A DNA stretch of 64,000 nucleotides from Virgibacillus profundi (GCF_002287375.1 NZ_NPOA01000007.1:1-64000), one strand, 5' to 3'; positions 9,071 to 17,371 are shown, counted from the stretch's first letter. Notes: a model not told the origin generated them from the sequence alone. A program made the numbers and translations.

Positions 9071-9144
9071 TTTTTATTGGACACGATAAACGCAATTAAC
9101 ATGCCGAAAGAAATCATCAGCGTTAATACATCTTTCATATCCAT
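9061..9144 (-). CDS. Holin-like type I toxin peptide (TxpA-like)
   Basis: A 27-residue peptide: short acidic start (MDMKDVLT), one membrane helix (LMISFGMLIAFIV) and a charged end (SNKNEK). The LMISFGxLI core is the hallmark of the putative holin-like toxin family that includes TxpA and BsrG-type peptides. A perfect AAGGAGGTG lies 6 bases before the ATG. The antisense RNA gene converges on its 3' end, and both share a bidirectional terminator. It would damage the cell membrane if translated without the antitoxin; this is family knowledge. Confidence 0.75.
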   Translation of the reverse strand: MDMKDVLTLMISFGMLIAFIVSNKNEK

Positions 9145-9602
9145 AAGCGACACCTCCTTCCATAGGAAATATCCCGGAAGGTAAATTGGTGCGCCAACCC
9201 CTCATGTGAAGCCAATCTATTGTAAATTCAATCATAACATATCAAAGCATTCGTTCCTATAATTATTTAACAAGTTAAAATTATTTGGCTAATATATAAT
9301 CATAGTTATTTTGTTAAGAGTTCCCTTTTTGTAAAAAGTCGTTATACCTTAATAGATGGAGATTCGGCAAAAAAAGTTTTGTGTTTAGCAAAACAATTAT
9401 TTTTGTACGCCCTTCATATAGTTCGATGCATTACGGGTGAGGATGAATGGGTGAGTATAGTTCACCAAAATGACTAAAAGATAATTAAAAAAACTTTGTA
9501 TAGCTCTGGCTATGTATTTTTTAATGGTTTATAAAAAGCTGATTGATTCTTTAGTGGGAATTTATCGGCTTTTTTTATTTTTAAAAAAAAGGGAGGTTCT
9601 GC
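9145..9602 (+). other. Non-coding spacer
   Basis: This AT-rich stretch should hold the minus-strand promoter of the toxin gene, but no clear sigma-A site is visible. I see no coding potential on the plus strand before 9603. A hairpin terminator is listed separately at 9534-9577. Confidence 0.5.
9534..9577 (+). terminator. Hairpin terminator
   Basis: AAAAGCTGAT pairs with ATCGGCTTTT, with one G-U pair and a 20-base loop, followed by TTTTTATTTTT. It ends about 25 bases before the small basic gene, so it could also act as a leader attenuator. Confidence 0.65.
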
Positions 9603-9755
9603 ATGATTAAAAAACAGAAAAAGGTTTACATTGCTTATTCTAATGAGCAAAAAAAGAAAATCTTTGGTCAGAAAGGGAAGGCGTTATTTTTACTTAAACG
9701 ACCAAAAAGTGGTCCGAAGAATAAGTACAAAAGAAGCACATCTAATTTTTCTTAG
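9603..9755 (+). CDS. Small basic protein of unknown function
   Basis: A 50-residue, very lysine-rich protein (MIKKQKKVYIAYSNEQKKKI...) ending in a basic serine-rich tail. GGGAGG lies 6 bases before the ATG, a good start signal. The net charge suggests nucleic-acid or ribosome binding, but this is only composition. I do not recognise the family. A hairpin terminator sits just upstream, which may mean that transcription into the gene is conditional. Confidence 0.5.
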   Translation: MIKKQKKVYIAYSNEQKKKIFGQKGKALFLLKRPKSGPKNKYKRSTSNFS

Positions 9756-9863
9756 GATTACTGCTGTAGATGTAAAGTTCAGGGGCATGGGTTCTTTTTA
9801 AAACATGAGAAAGGGTGTAATTTCTAACAATTTTTGAGAGTGAATGATTAAACTTGTAAATCA

Positions 9864-10344
9864 TGGACCGTCTTCCGCCAATCCTCAAAGCGTTTAAATA
9901 TCAATTTCCCAACGTAAGGGTCGTCTTTTAGCCGGCACATTCTGACGAAATGGCCAGGGAACAGCTATTCGAGGGGGCTCTTGATTGTGCCTTCATTATG
10001 GATACATCGAAACCTGGAAATGCTTTAAGTATAGAGTCCCTGACCCGGGAAAAGATTAAAATGGTTGCTGCCTCAGATCATCCATTACTGAACAAATGTT
10101 TAGGAGCATCGAAGCCATCGAACAATGTGTCATTGCAAGACTTGGCATAGCCGTACTGCCCGAAATGGCTGTCGAGTCAGATATTAGACAGGGAAGGATG
10201 GAGGAATTGGCATGGAAAAACACTTCACCACCTGTTTTTACCAAAATTTCCTGGCATAAGGATAAATGGATACCACCACCGTTACAAGCCTTTATAGAAT
10301 TAACCCGTGAAACCTTTAAAGAAAATCAGTCAGATAAAGGGTGA
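9864..10344 (+). pseudogene. LysR-family regulator, effector-domain remnant
   Basis: Three pieces of a LysR effector-binding domain lie in order. The first (DRLPPILKAFKYQFPNVRVV) ends at a TAG. The second runs from EMAREQLFEGALDCAFIMDT to about residue 60. The third, in another frame from about 10102, starts SIEAIEQCVIARLGIAVLPE and runs to the C-terminus. The N-terminal helix-turn-helix is absent. The gene carries at least one nonsense change, one frameshift and a 5' deletion. Confidence 0.8.
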
Positions 10345-10627
10345 TTTTTTTGTATTTAGAGGGATATAATCCTGCATGTCTTTTTTACTATAACAGAATG
10401 GATGTATCAACAATAACTGCCATATAAAATACAATGCTTGTTCCGTTATCGGGTCCGATTGCTCAAGAAAAAACACTCAATTCTCGAGCCTATTGTCGAA
10501 AAAGCATAATGAATGGTTGAAATGATTTCGAGATGGAGAAGAAAAAGTGGATGAAGATAGTAACTCAATGATTGTGGTTGTAAATTAAAAATCTAAAATT
10601 ATTTTATAAGACACGGAGGCTACTAAT
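10345..10627 (+). other. Non-coding spacer
   Basis: No coding sequence is supported. The 3' part, with ACACGGAGG at 10612-10620, is the leader of the DivIVA-domain gene. Confidence 0.4.
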
Positions 10628-10819
10628 ATGGATAAAAAACAAGCTAACTTTTCTGCAATGGATGTTCATGAAATGAGGTTCAAACGATCATTTCGAGGTT
10701 ATAACGAAGATGATATTGATAATTTTATAGACAAGGTTATAGAAGATTATGGAACGCTTAATAGAGAAATTGATCGCTTAAAAAATGAAGTGGATAAACT
10801 AAAAAAAGGATACAGATAA
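10628..10819 (+). CDS. Stand-alone DivIVA N-terminal domain protein
   Basis: The 63-residue protein has the membrane-binding N-terminal signature of DivIVA/GpsB: FSAMDVHEMRFKRSFRGYNE followed by DDIDNFIDKVIEDY and a single heptad-like coiled-coil helix ending in KLKKGYR. DivIVA is usually about 160-200 residues and GpsB about 100. Here the protein stops right after the first coiled-coil segment, without the tetramerising C-terminal part. The start is supported by GGAGG 7 bases upstream. A strong terminator follows, so it is monocistronic. It may localise to curved or septal membrane or modulate the full-length DivIVA (inference). Confidence 0.75.
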   Translation: MDKKQANFSAMDVHEMRFKRSFRGYNEDDIDNFIDKVIEDYGTLNREIDRLKNEVDKLKKGYR

Positions 10820-10871
10820 AGAAGAAATAAGCGATTTTAAGCAAACAGGCGCGATTGTGAAACAAAGAGGA

Positions 10872-10922
10872 AAAGGGATGATACATATTAGTCATGTATA
10901 ATATGTATCATCCCTTATTTTT
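10872..10922 (+). terminator. Strong Rho-independent terminator
   Basis: GGGATGATACATATTA pairs with TAATATGTATCATCCC across an 8-base loop, followed by TTATTTTTT. Confidence 0.9.
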
Positions 10923-11064
10923 TATGACATTTTATAATTTAGGTCTTGCCATTGCACACTGCCGGATGGTGTACCAGCACTATTCGGTTATCTTATTTGT
11001 TGATTATCTTATCTAATGTATACTTTATTTCCGAGTTTTTCACTGAAACTATCCGTTAAATTTA

Positions 11065-11334
11065 TTATTCATTATTTAAGTTGTTGCCTGCCTGCTGTGG
11101 TGTATTACTGCCACCAACTGCGTTTGTAAGTTGTTGTTGCATACTCTGGTTATTTCCAATGTTTTGTTGAGGGTTTGTCATTTGTTGAACGGTTGGATTG
11201 TTCATTAAATTAGAAAATTGCCCAGTCAAACGCTGAAATGTTCCGTTTTGAACCCCTCTTGTAATACCATAGATTGCAGCACCCGCAACAGCTGTAGTAA
11301 TTAAAGTTGTCATCATACCTTGACGATTGTTCAT
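11065..11334 (-). CDS. Small membrane-anchored protein with Asn/Gln-rich tail
   Basis: An 89-residue protein with one N-terminal hydrophobic segment (MMTTLITTAVAGAAIYGIT) and a long polar tail rich in asparagine and glutamine. The N-terminus recalls the DUF3918/YrzQ group of small Bacillus proteins, but the match is loose. AAAGGATG lies 7 bases upstream of the ATG on the minus strand. No function is known. It is monocistronic. Confidence 0.55.
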   Translation of the reverse strand: MNNRQGMMTTLITTAVAGAAIYGITRGVQNGTFQRLTGQFSNLMNNPTVQQMTNPQQNIGNNQSMQQQLTNAVGGSNTPQQAGNNLNNE

Positions 11335-11624
11335 ATTTTTATCATCCTTTATTTTGTTTTGTTGTCGAAATATTGTTCCTAACCATTGTTAGTTTTTTAT
11401 AACCATATTAAATATATACTGTTTTTTTCCATTCTTTGCAGTAGGCAGGCGATTAAAGTCCATTCATTTTAGGATGACTGATTTCTTGTTGGTTGAAAAG
11501 TTATCTAGTCAAGATTTTGAACTCTAAAATGAAAAGATACTCTGTACTGCTCTACATTTTTACGTTCTAGTTTTGTTTTATCGAATTCATGAAGCCCTCA
11601 ACTCGAAGACTCCATGAATATTGA

Positions 11625-11798
11625 TTATTGAATTCCGGTATCATCCATTTTTTCTTTCATTTCGTTTTGATCTTGTTGTTCAGAAGGTTCTTCAGATGGG
11701 TCTGGCTCCTGTTCATCTTGTTCTGTACCACATCCAAACAATAATCCAGTAGAAAGGATTGCTGTAACCATACCCAAGGTCAATTTTTTAAGTTTCAA
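11625..11798 (-). CDS. Small acidic lipoprotein
   Basis: A 57-residue protein with a classical lipoprotein signal: KLKK, a hydrophobic stretch and the lipobox LLFGC with the lipidated cysteine at residue 23. The mature part of 35 residues is dominated by Glu, Asp, Gln and Pro (TEQDEQEPDPSEEPSEQQDQ). The start is TTG, supported by GTGAGGTGAG about 6-10 bases upstream. It should be anchored to the outer face of the membrane. Function unknown. Confidence 0.65.
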   Translation of the reverse strand: MKLKKLTLGMVTAILSTGLLFGCGTEQDEQEPDPSEEPSEQQDQNEMKEKMDDTGIQ

Positions 11799-11955
11799 CT
11801 AGCTCACCTCACTTAAGTAATCTTTATGCGACCTTTATTTTTTCCAATATCTCGAATCCTATTCTTAGAAGAGGGGAATTATAAAGGAAGCTTTATGTTT
11901 TAATGGGGCGGGAAATGAATATATATTTTGGTTATCCTAATAATAGGTGATAATT

Positions 11956-12036
11956 GTGAAAGCTAATGAAAACGATTATAAGAAGTTCAGTGATGCCATT
12001 GACAAAATTCAAGAGGAAAATGATGTCATGTTATAG
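11956..12036 (+). CDS. Possible 26-residue peptide
   Basis: GTG start with AGGTGAT upstream encodes MKANENDYKKFSDAIDKIQE and six further residues. It could be a real small acidic peptide or the start of a truncated gene. No family match is known to me. Confidence 0.2.
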   Translation: MKANENDYKKFSDAIDKIQEENDVML

Positions 12037-12086
12037 ATTTTTATGACTTTTTGTTTTTAAGTGTAGTGAAGTATTTTACATAAAAT

Positions 12087-12143
12087 ATCAAGCATAATTC
12101 CATTTTGAACTTTTCGAAAATTTAAAATGGAATTATGCTTGAT
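12087..12143 (+). repeat. Perfect 20-bp inverted repeat
   Basis: ATCAAGCATAATTCCATTTT at 12087-12106 is exactly reverse-complementary to 12124-12143. The 17-base loop contains a smaller palindrome TTTTCGAAAA. No T-tract follows directly on the plus strand. It lies between a decayed region and a truncated dioxygenase gene. Confidence 0.8.
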
Positions 12144-12258
12144 TGTATAGTTCTTAAAAAATTTAAAGAAAGTGTCATTACAGATTTTATGTCTTTTATT
12201 GGTTGCAATTTTTTTACACCATCACTTGACTTGTAAAATGAAAATGGAGGAATTATTT

Positions 12259-12942
12259 ATGTATACAATCCCTGGACATCATCACATTTCAATGATCACA
12301 AAAAATGCAAATCAAAATAATTACTTTTACCGCCATATGCTTGAATTACGTCGTGTGAAAATGACAGTGAACCAAGATGACCCATCTATGTATCACTTAT
12401 TTTACGGAGATAAAACAGGAAGTCCCGGAAGTGAGTTGTCGTTCTTTGAAATGCCTCAAGTTGGACGCACCTATAGTGGTACGAGCGCAATTACAAAAAT
12501 TGGACTACTCGTTCCATCAGAGGCAAGCCTATCTTATAGGAGAGCGCGTTTTGAGGAGTACGGTGTACAGCATGGTGATATCAACACTTATGCCAATCGA
12601 CCTGCCCTACACTTTGAAGATCCAGAGGGCTTACGTATGGTGCTGCTTGCATCAAATGGAGAGAAAATTGAGTTCTGGGAAACATGGGAGAAATATGCTA
12701 TTCCTGAAGAACATCGAATTCAGGGAATGGGTTCTGTGGAAATGACAGTGAAGAGAATTGATAAACTAGCGCGTACACTAACAGACATGTTTGGCTATTC
12801 GGAAGTAAGTCGTAAGGAGGATGAAGCGATTTACCTGTCTGTCGATGGTGAGGTTTTTGGAGAAATCGTTGTGAAATTTTTGGATGGTCCAACTGAAAAG
12901 CCGGTTCGTGGCAGCATTCATCACTTAGCTATAAAAGATTAA
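12259..12942 (+). pseudogene. Ring-cleaving dioxygenase (MhqA/MhqO-like), C-terminally cut
   Basis: The 227-residue frame starts MYTIPGHHHISMITKNANQN, the typical opening of the two-module VOC ring-cleaving dioxygenases (MhqO, MhqE) that act on hydroquinone-type compounds in Bacillus. The first module ends with the ALHFEDPEGLRMVLLAS signature. The second module begins at GSVEMTVKRIDK and breaks off at IHHLAIKD, just after a metal-binding histidine position. Family members have about 310 residues, so about 85 are missing. GGAGG 8 bases before the ATG sets the start at 12259. It probably cannot be an active enzyme. Confidence 0.75.
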
Positions 12943-13136
12943 GTTCAAGTTCGATGGATTCTTCCATAATAGGGCGCGATTGTTAAGTAAAACAGGTAGA
13001 AAATAATCCAATTATTTTATAAACCAATATTTTGTAACACATTTATTTACTTTCTTATGGTTGACACTTTCAAACTCAAAAGCGCAGCAATGTCATTTGT
13101 AGAATAAATTAATTGCTTTTCTGTATCAGAAGCTAG
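12943..13136 (+). other. Rearrangement spacer
   Basis: This short AT-rich stretch lies between the cut dioxygenase gene and the cut recombinase gene. No gene is seen. Confidence 0.4.
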
Positions 13137-13526
13137 GTGGTAGTTGTAACAAAATTAGATCGATTTGCTCGTTCAAGTTTAGATGGAATAAATATTATTA
13201 AAGATTTATTTGAATGTGGTGTAAAGGTACATGTGTTAAATATGGGGATTGTGGAAGATACTCCAACTGGAAGATTAATTTTTAATATTATGATGGCATT
13301 TGCTGAATTTGAAAGAGATATGATTGTTGAACGTACACAGGAAGGTAAAGCCATAGCAAAACAAAATCCGGACTTTCGGGAAGGGAGACCTAAGAAGTTT
13401 ATCAAGAAGCAAATTGAACACGCTTTGCAGCTGTTAGAAGAAAATTCATATAAACAGGTAGAGGAAATGACTGGAATATCTAAGAGCACACTTATTAGAG
13501 CTAAAAGAGAACGAGAGGTAATTTAA
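13137..13526 (+). pseudogene. Serine recombinase/resolvase, N-terminally truncated
   Basis: The frame begins at [20 protein letters not shown] and contains [20 protein letters not shown], the [16 protein letters not shown] helix and a C-terminal HTH ([20 protein letters not shown]). These are the later catalytic part, long helix and DNA-binding domain of Tn3/Bin3-type resolvases of about 185 residues. The first 55-60 residues, including the nucleophilic serine, are missing. A related remnant lies at 16997-17371, and the two bracket the thiamine-linked transport operon. Confidence 0.85.
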
Positions 13527-13932
13527 GAAGTGAGACACCCACATAAATGCCATTTGCTTTTACTTAAGTTTGATTTTTCCATAAAATGCAGGTTTTTGTT
13601 TTAGTTTTTATCAAACTTTATTCCAAAACAACACATGATACATAGATTTTGAGCAATCTTTTAAGCTATTTAATCGAGATAACCTATAAAATCAATAATA
13701 GGGAGTCTCGTAAATCTTATTCATAAGTGTGGTGAGTTGATTTGCAATATGGATAGGAAAGCGGTTCTATATTAAATCAGGATCTGCAATCACAAATTGA
13801 ACAATTAAAAAAAGAAGGTTGTAAAATGAGTAGGTAGGAGATGAATATGAATCTATATTTATAATTACATATATTAATATTGATTTAAATGGGTTATTAT
13901 GCGAAAATAAGAATAAATAAAACTTAATATAT
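13527..13932 (+). other. Non-coding spacer and riboswitch upstream region
   Basis: About 400 AT-rich bases without a supported gene. The promoter of the riboswitch-controlled operon must lie in the last part; TAATAT-like elements are too many to choose from. Confidence 0.4.
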
Positions 13933-14015
13933 ACACTAGGGGTGCTTTTTAGCTGAGAGAGGCTGTTGTCTTGACCCTTGAACCTGCACTAGATAATGCT
14001 AGCGAAGGGAAGTGT
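13933..14015 (+). promoter_or_regulatory. TPP riboswitch (THI element)
   Basis: The stretch has the conserved THI-box pieces in order: GGGGTGC, GCTGAGA, GACCCTTGAACCTG and GAAGGGAAGTG. The outer P1 stem pairs ACACT (13933-13937) with AGTGT (14011-14015). TPP binding is expected to favour the terminator at 14091-14123 and so shut off the transport operon when thiamine is plentiful. Confidence 0.95.
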
Positions 14016-14090
14016 TACATAATTTATGATATGACTATAAAAAGTGTATTAAATATTGGTCAACTAAATTCATAGTATAAAAAAATGTGT

Positions 14091-14123
14091 AACCACTTCT
14101 TTCAATAGAAGTGGTTTTTTCAT
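14091..14123 (+). terminator. Riboswitch-controlled terminator
   Basis: AACCACTTCT pairs with AGAAGTGGTT across a short loop, followed by TTTTCATTTT, 75 bases after the TPP aptamer and 17 bases before the first start codon. This is the expression platform by position. Confidence 0.85.
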
Positions 14124-14139
14124 TTTGGGAGGAACAAAA

Positions 14140-14280
14140 ATGGAATATGCATTACATCAATTGATTTCAGAAGTAGAAAAGTGGAACGAGGAATTGATTC
14201 AATCAAAAATATTGGTACCACGGGGGTTTGTTAACTCATTAGTAGAATACAAGAATAGGATGTGGGCGACAAATGAGTAG
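14140..14280 (+). CDS. Unknown 46-residue protein, first gene of the TPP-controlled operon
   Basis: The ATG has GGGAGGAAC 4-8 bases upstream. The 46-residue product (MEYALHQLISEVEKWNEELI...) is a helical, soluble-looking peptide ending in MWATNE. Its stop overlaps the start of the ATPase gene by 8 bases, so the two are translationally coupled. I do not recognise a family. It may be a small partner of the transporter or the remnant of a longer enzyme. Confidence 0.6.
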   Translation: MEYALHQLISEVEKWNEELIQSKILVPRGFVNSLVEYKNRMWATNE

Positions 14281-15049
14281 GGCTGTATTAACATTTCAAG
14301 ATGTTACTTTCCATTATCCATCAGGGAATCTCATACATAAACATCCCATATTAGAAGATATCCATTTTCAGGTAAATGCTGGAGAATTTGTGAGTATTAT
14401 TGGGGCAAGCGGTTCTGGAAAGAGTACGATATTTCGCTTGATTACGGGCCTTGAGCAACCGATAGAAGGAAAAATTTATTTAAATGGAAAAAGCATGTCA
14501 AATCAATTAGGACAAGTTGGTTATATGCCTCAGCAGGATTTGTTAATGCCTTGGAGGACTGTGATGGATAATGCTATCCTGCCTTTGGAAATAAAAGGAG
14601 TGAAAAAAGCGGAGGCAATAGATGAAGTGAGAAAACTGCTGGGGGAATTTGGTTTAGAAGGTGTGGAGGATGCTTTCCCAAGTGATTTATCTGGGGGAAT
14701 GAAACAACGTGTCTCCTTTTTAAGGAGTGTGTTAAGCGGCTCTAATATTTTATTATTGGACGAACCATTCAGTGCATTGGATGCAATCACTCGCTTAAAT
14801 ATGCAAGAATGGCTACTTGGACAATGGGAGAAACGGAGGAAAACGATTCTATTTATTACACATGATGTGGAAGAAGCGCTATTTTTATCAGACCGGATTT
14901 TCATCCTGGAGCAAGAGCCTAATCCTTCTTTAAAAGAGGTGCATGTTCCATTAAGACGTCCCCGCAATGTTCGTGATCTAACAAGGACGGAAGTTGTAAT
15001 AATGAGAGGGCATTTAATCGATCAGCTTCGTTTGAAGGTGAAAAAATGA
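14273..15049 (+). CDS. thiZ: ABC transporter ATPase, ThiZ-like
   Basis: A 258-residue ATPase of the nitrate/taurine/pyrimidine import family. Walker A is GASGSGKST near residue 42, the Q-loop follows at VGYMPQQDLLMPWRT, the signature is DLSGGMKQRVSF near residue 141, Walker B is ILLLDEPFSALDA and the switch histidine lies in FITHDVEEALFLSD. It energises import of a thiamine precursor, probably a formylaminopyrimidine or hydroxymethylpyrimidine, as judged by the TPP riboswitch and the THI5-type binding protein. It overlaps the permease gene by 4 bases. Confidence 0.88.
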   Translation: MSRAVLTFQDVTFHYPSGNLIHKHPILEDIHFQVNAGEFVSIIGASGSGKSTIFRLITGLEQPIEGKIYLNGKSMSNQLGQVGYMPQQDLLMPWRTVMDNAILPLEIKGVKKAEAIDEVRKLLGEFGLEGVEDAFPSDLSGGMKQRVSFLRSVLSGSNILLLDEPFSALDAITRLNMQEWLLGQWEKRRKTILFITHDVEEALFLSDRIFILEQEPNPSLKEVHVPLRRPRNVRDLTRTEVVIMRGHLIDQLRLKVKK

Positions 15050-15786
15050 AGCATTATATATTTTCGACATCACTTGTTTTGCTCATACTCATCGGCTGGG
15101 AGGTTGGTGCACAGATTTATAATAAAAGTTACATCTTACCAGCACCAACAGATATTTTATTGAAATTATGGGAATTAAAAGGGATTCTATTATTAGAGCA
15201 TCTTCCGGCAACATTACTGATTATGGTAATTGGACTGGCAATCTCTCTTTTGATTGGTGGAGGTCTGGCAATCTGGATGAATAAGAGTCAGCTGCTTGAG
15301 AAGACATTTTATCCGATTATTATTACGTCACAGACGATTCCGATTATTGCGCTAGCGCCGATTTTCGTTCTGTGGTTTGGCTATTCGATTTGGAGTAAGG
15401 TGGTTGTGACGGTGCTCATTACATTTTTTCCAATAACGGTCAGCACTTTTGATGGACTTAGGTCTTCGGATAAGGATATGAAGGAATTACTTTTTACGAT
15501 GGGTGCATCGAAAAGGGATATATTTTTTAAATTGGATATCCCAACTGCCCTGCCATCATTTTTCTCAGGGTTAAAAGTTGCTGTTACATTAAGTGTCATA
15601 GGTGCAGCGATTGGTGAATGGCTAGGTGCTCAGGCAGGGCTCGGTTATTTTAGCAGGCGAATGATGACCCAGTTTGATGGTGCAGGTGTATTTGCACCGA
15701 TTCTTCTCCTGTCGATTGTCGGAGTTTCATTATTTTTATTCGTGACAAGCATAGAAAAGTATTTTTTAAAATGGAGGAATAGATGA
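15046..15786 (+). CDS. thiX: ABC transporter permease, ThiX-like
   Basis: A 246-residue permease of the SsuC/TauC type with about six hydrophobic segments. The ATPase-coupling loop is recognisable at LRSSDKDMKELLFTMGASKR and the following GLKVAVTLSVIGAAIGEW. It forms the membrane channel of the thiamine-precursor importer. Starts and stops overlap both neighbours by 4 bases (ATGA type), so the operon is tightly coupled. Confidence 0.88.
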   Translation: MKHYIFSTSLVLLILIGWEVGAQIYNKSYILPAPTDILLKLWELKGILLLEHLPATLLIMVIGLAISLLIGGGLAIWMNKSQLLEKTFYPIIITSQTIPIIALAPIFVLWFGYSIWSKVVVTVLITFFPITVSTFDGLRSSDKDMKELLFTMGASKRDIFFKLDIPTALPSFFSGLKVAVTLSVIGAAIGEWLGAQAGLGYFSRRMMTQFDGAGVFAPILLLSIVGVSLFLFVTSIEKYFLKWRNR

Positions 15787-16820
15787 TGAATAAAGTTTTT
15801 GGTACGATTTTAGGATTTATTTTAGTATTGCTTTTGGCTGCTTGTGCTAATGGCAGGGAAAATTTACCTGAGGAATCAAAGGATACAGCTGGAGAAGAAT
15901 CAATTAGTCAGGAACTAACAGAAGTAAGTATTATGCTTGATTGGTTTCCGAATGCTGTGCATAGTTATTTATATGTAGCACAGGAAAAGGGTTATTTTGA
16001 GGAAGAAGGTGTAAAAGTTGATATTCAATTTCCGGCAAATGCCACAGATCCATTAAATTTGGCAGCAGCTGGAAAAGTGACATTGGCTTTGTACTATCAA
16101 CCGGATGTTATTATGGCTCGTGCCAATGAAGGTGTTCCAGTTAAGTCTTTAGCTTCTATCGTTCGCTCACCACTTAATCATATAGTCTTTTTGGAAGATA
16201 AAAAAATCAAGTCACCAAAGGATTTGGAAGAAAAAACTGTGGGCTACCCGGGAATTCAATTGAATGAAGCATTACTTAAAACAATGGTAGAGCATGATTA
16301 CGGTGATTTTAGCAAAGTAGAAATGATTGATGTTGGATTTGAACTTAATTCGGCGATAATTACGGGGAATACGGATGCCGTTATTGGGGCATTTATTAAT
16401 CATGAGGTACCGGTGTTAGAACAAAAGGCTTATGATGTAAATTCTTTTAATCCAGTTGATTATGGTGTACCCGAATATAATGAAATTGTTCTTATCACAA
16501 GTGATGAAACATGGAAGGAAGAAAAGGAAGCAATCCAATCTTTTTGGAATGCAGCTGAGAAAGGCTTTGCATTTATGAAAGAAAATCCAAATGAAGCATT
16601 GGAAATATTATTAAATAACCAGGATGAAGCAAATTTCCCATTGGATGAGGAAGTGGAAAAACAAAGTCTTAAGGTATTATTGCCAAAGATGGAAGTTGGT
16701 GGTACAGTATTTGGTTCACAAGATGAGGAAAAATGGAAAGAGGTAAGAGACTGGATTTATAATGCTGGTTTAATTGAAAGCAAGCCTGAAGTAAGTGAGA
16801 TGATTGGGCATTTGGAATAA
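15783..16820 (+). CDS. thiY: Thiamine-precursor binding lipoprotein, ThiY-like
   Basis: A 345-residue NMT1/THI5-domain protein. It has a lipoprotein signal (ILVLLLAACAN, cysteine near residue 21) and an acidic linker. The binding domain opens with VSIMLDWFPNAVHSYLYVAQ and GYFEEEGVKV, the classic THI5-like start, in which the WFPN stretch contributes to pyrimidine binding. It captures the pyrimidine ligand outside the membrane and delivers it to the permease. Ligand choice between formylaminopyrimidine and HMP cannot be settled here; no ylmB-like amidohydrolase is adjacent. Confidence 0.88.
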   Translation: MMNKVFGTILGFILVLLLAACANGRENLPEESKDTAGEESISQELTEVSIMLDWFPNAVHSYLYVAQEKGYFEEEGVKVDIQFPANATDPLNLAAAGKVTLALYYQPDVIMARANEGVPVKSLASIVRSPLNHIVFLEDKKIKSPKDLEEKTVGYPGIQLNEALLKTMVEHDYGDFSKVEMIDVGFELNSAIITGNTDAVIGAFINHEVPVLEQKAYDVNSFNPVDYGVPEYNEIVLITSDETWKEEKEAIQSFWNAAEKGFAFMKENPNEALEILLNNQDEANFPLDEEVEKQSLKVLLPKMEVGGTVFGSQDEEKWKEVRDWIYNAGLIESKPEVSEMIGHLE

Positions 16821-16881
16821 GTGGATATTGAGTAATTTAGCATAGTACTAACAAAATTACTGTTGTCCATCTAAACAAAAA

Positions 16882-16922
16882 GAAATAGCCACCTCTGCTC
16901 GCCAAAGTAAGGTGACTATTTC
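16882..16922 (+). terminator. Probable terminator of the thi operon
   Basis: GAAATAGCCACCT pairs with AGGTGACTATTTC with one mismatch. The uridine tract is poor, so efficiency is uncertain. Confidence 0.45.
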
Positions 16923-16996
16923 AATAGCTATCTAATTTTGGCCAGCCACTATTATGCAGTGTATGTTACCGAGGCTTTATTCTTCACGCACTCTCG

Positions 16997-17371
16997 ATCA
17001 ATAGCTGATGGAATTAATACCGTTAAAGAACTATTTGAAAAAGGTGTAAAGGTACATGTCCTGAACATGGGTCTTGTAGAAGATACACCAACAGGACGTT
17101 TAATATTGAGTGTCATGCTTGCCTTTGCTGAATTTGAAAGAGATATGATCGTAGAACGACAAGAATGAAAAGCGATAGCAAGGCAAAAGCATGAATTTAG
17201 AGAAGGAAGACCAAATAAATTTAAGAGGAAACATATCGATAATGCTCTAGATTTATTAAAAAACCATTCTTATAAACAGGTAGAGGAAAGTACAGGATTT
17301 TCAAAAAGCACGTTGATAAGGGCTAAAAAGAAAAGAGATACGCTAAGCCACAAACATGGGTTTTGCTTTTA
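16997..17371 (+). pseudogene. Second serine-recombinase remnant
   Basis: The frame from IADGINTVKELFEKGVKVHV through [14 protein letters not shown] resembles the remnant at 13137 closely, but a TGA at 17166-17168 interrupts it where the relative has Gly in QEGKA. The same frame then continues with [20 protein letters not shown] and the [23 protein letters not shown]. The N-terminal catalytic part is absent. It is a paralogue of, not identical to, the first remnant. Confidence 0.8.

Noticed and set aside
11585-11619. Seven-base stem ATTCATG/CATGAAT
   Set aside because: Too short with a long loop; expected by chance in AT-rich DNA.
12172-12258. Upstream extension of the dioxygenase frame
   Set aside because: The extra 29 residues do not fit the family, and GGAGG precedes ATG 12259.
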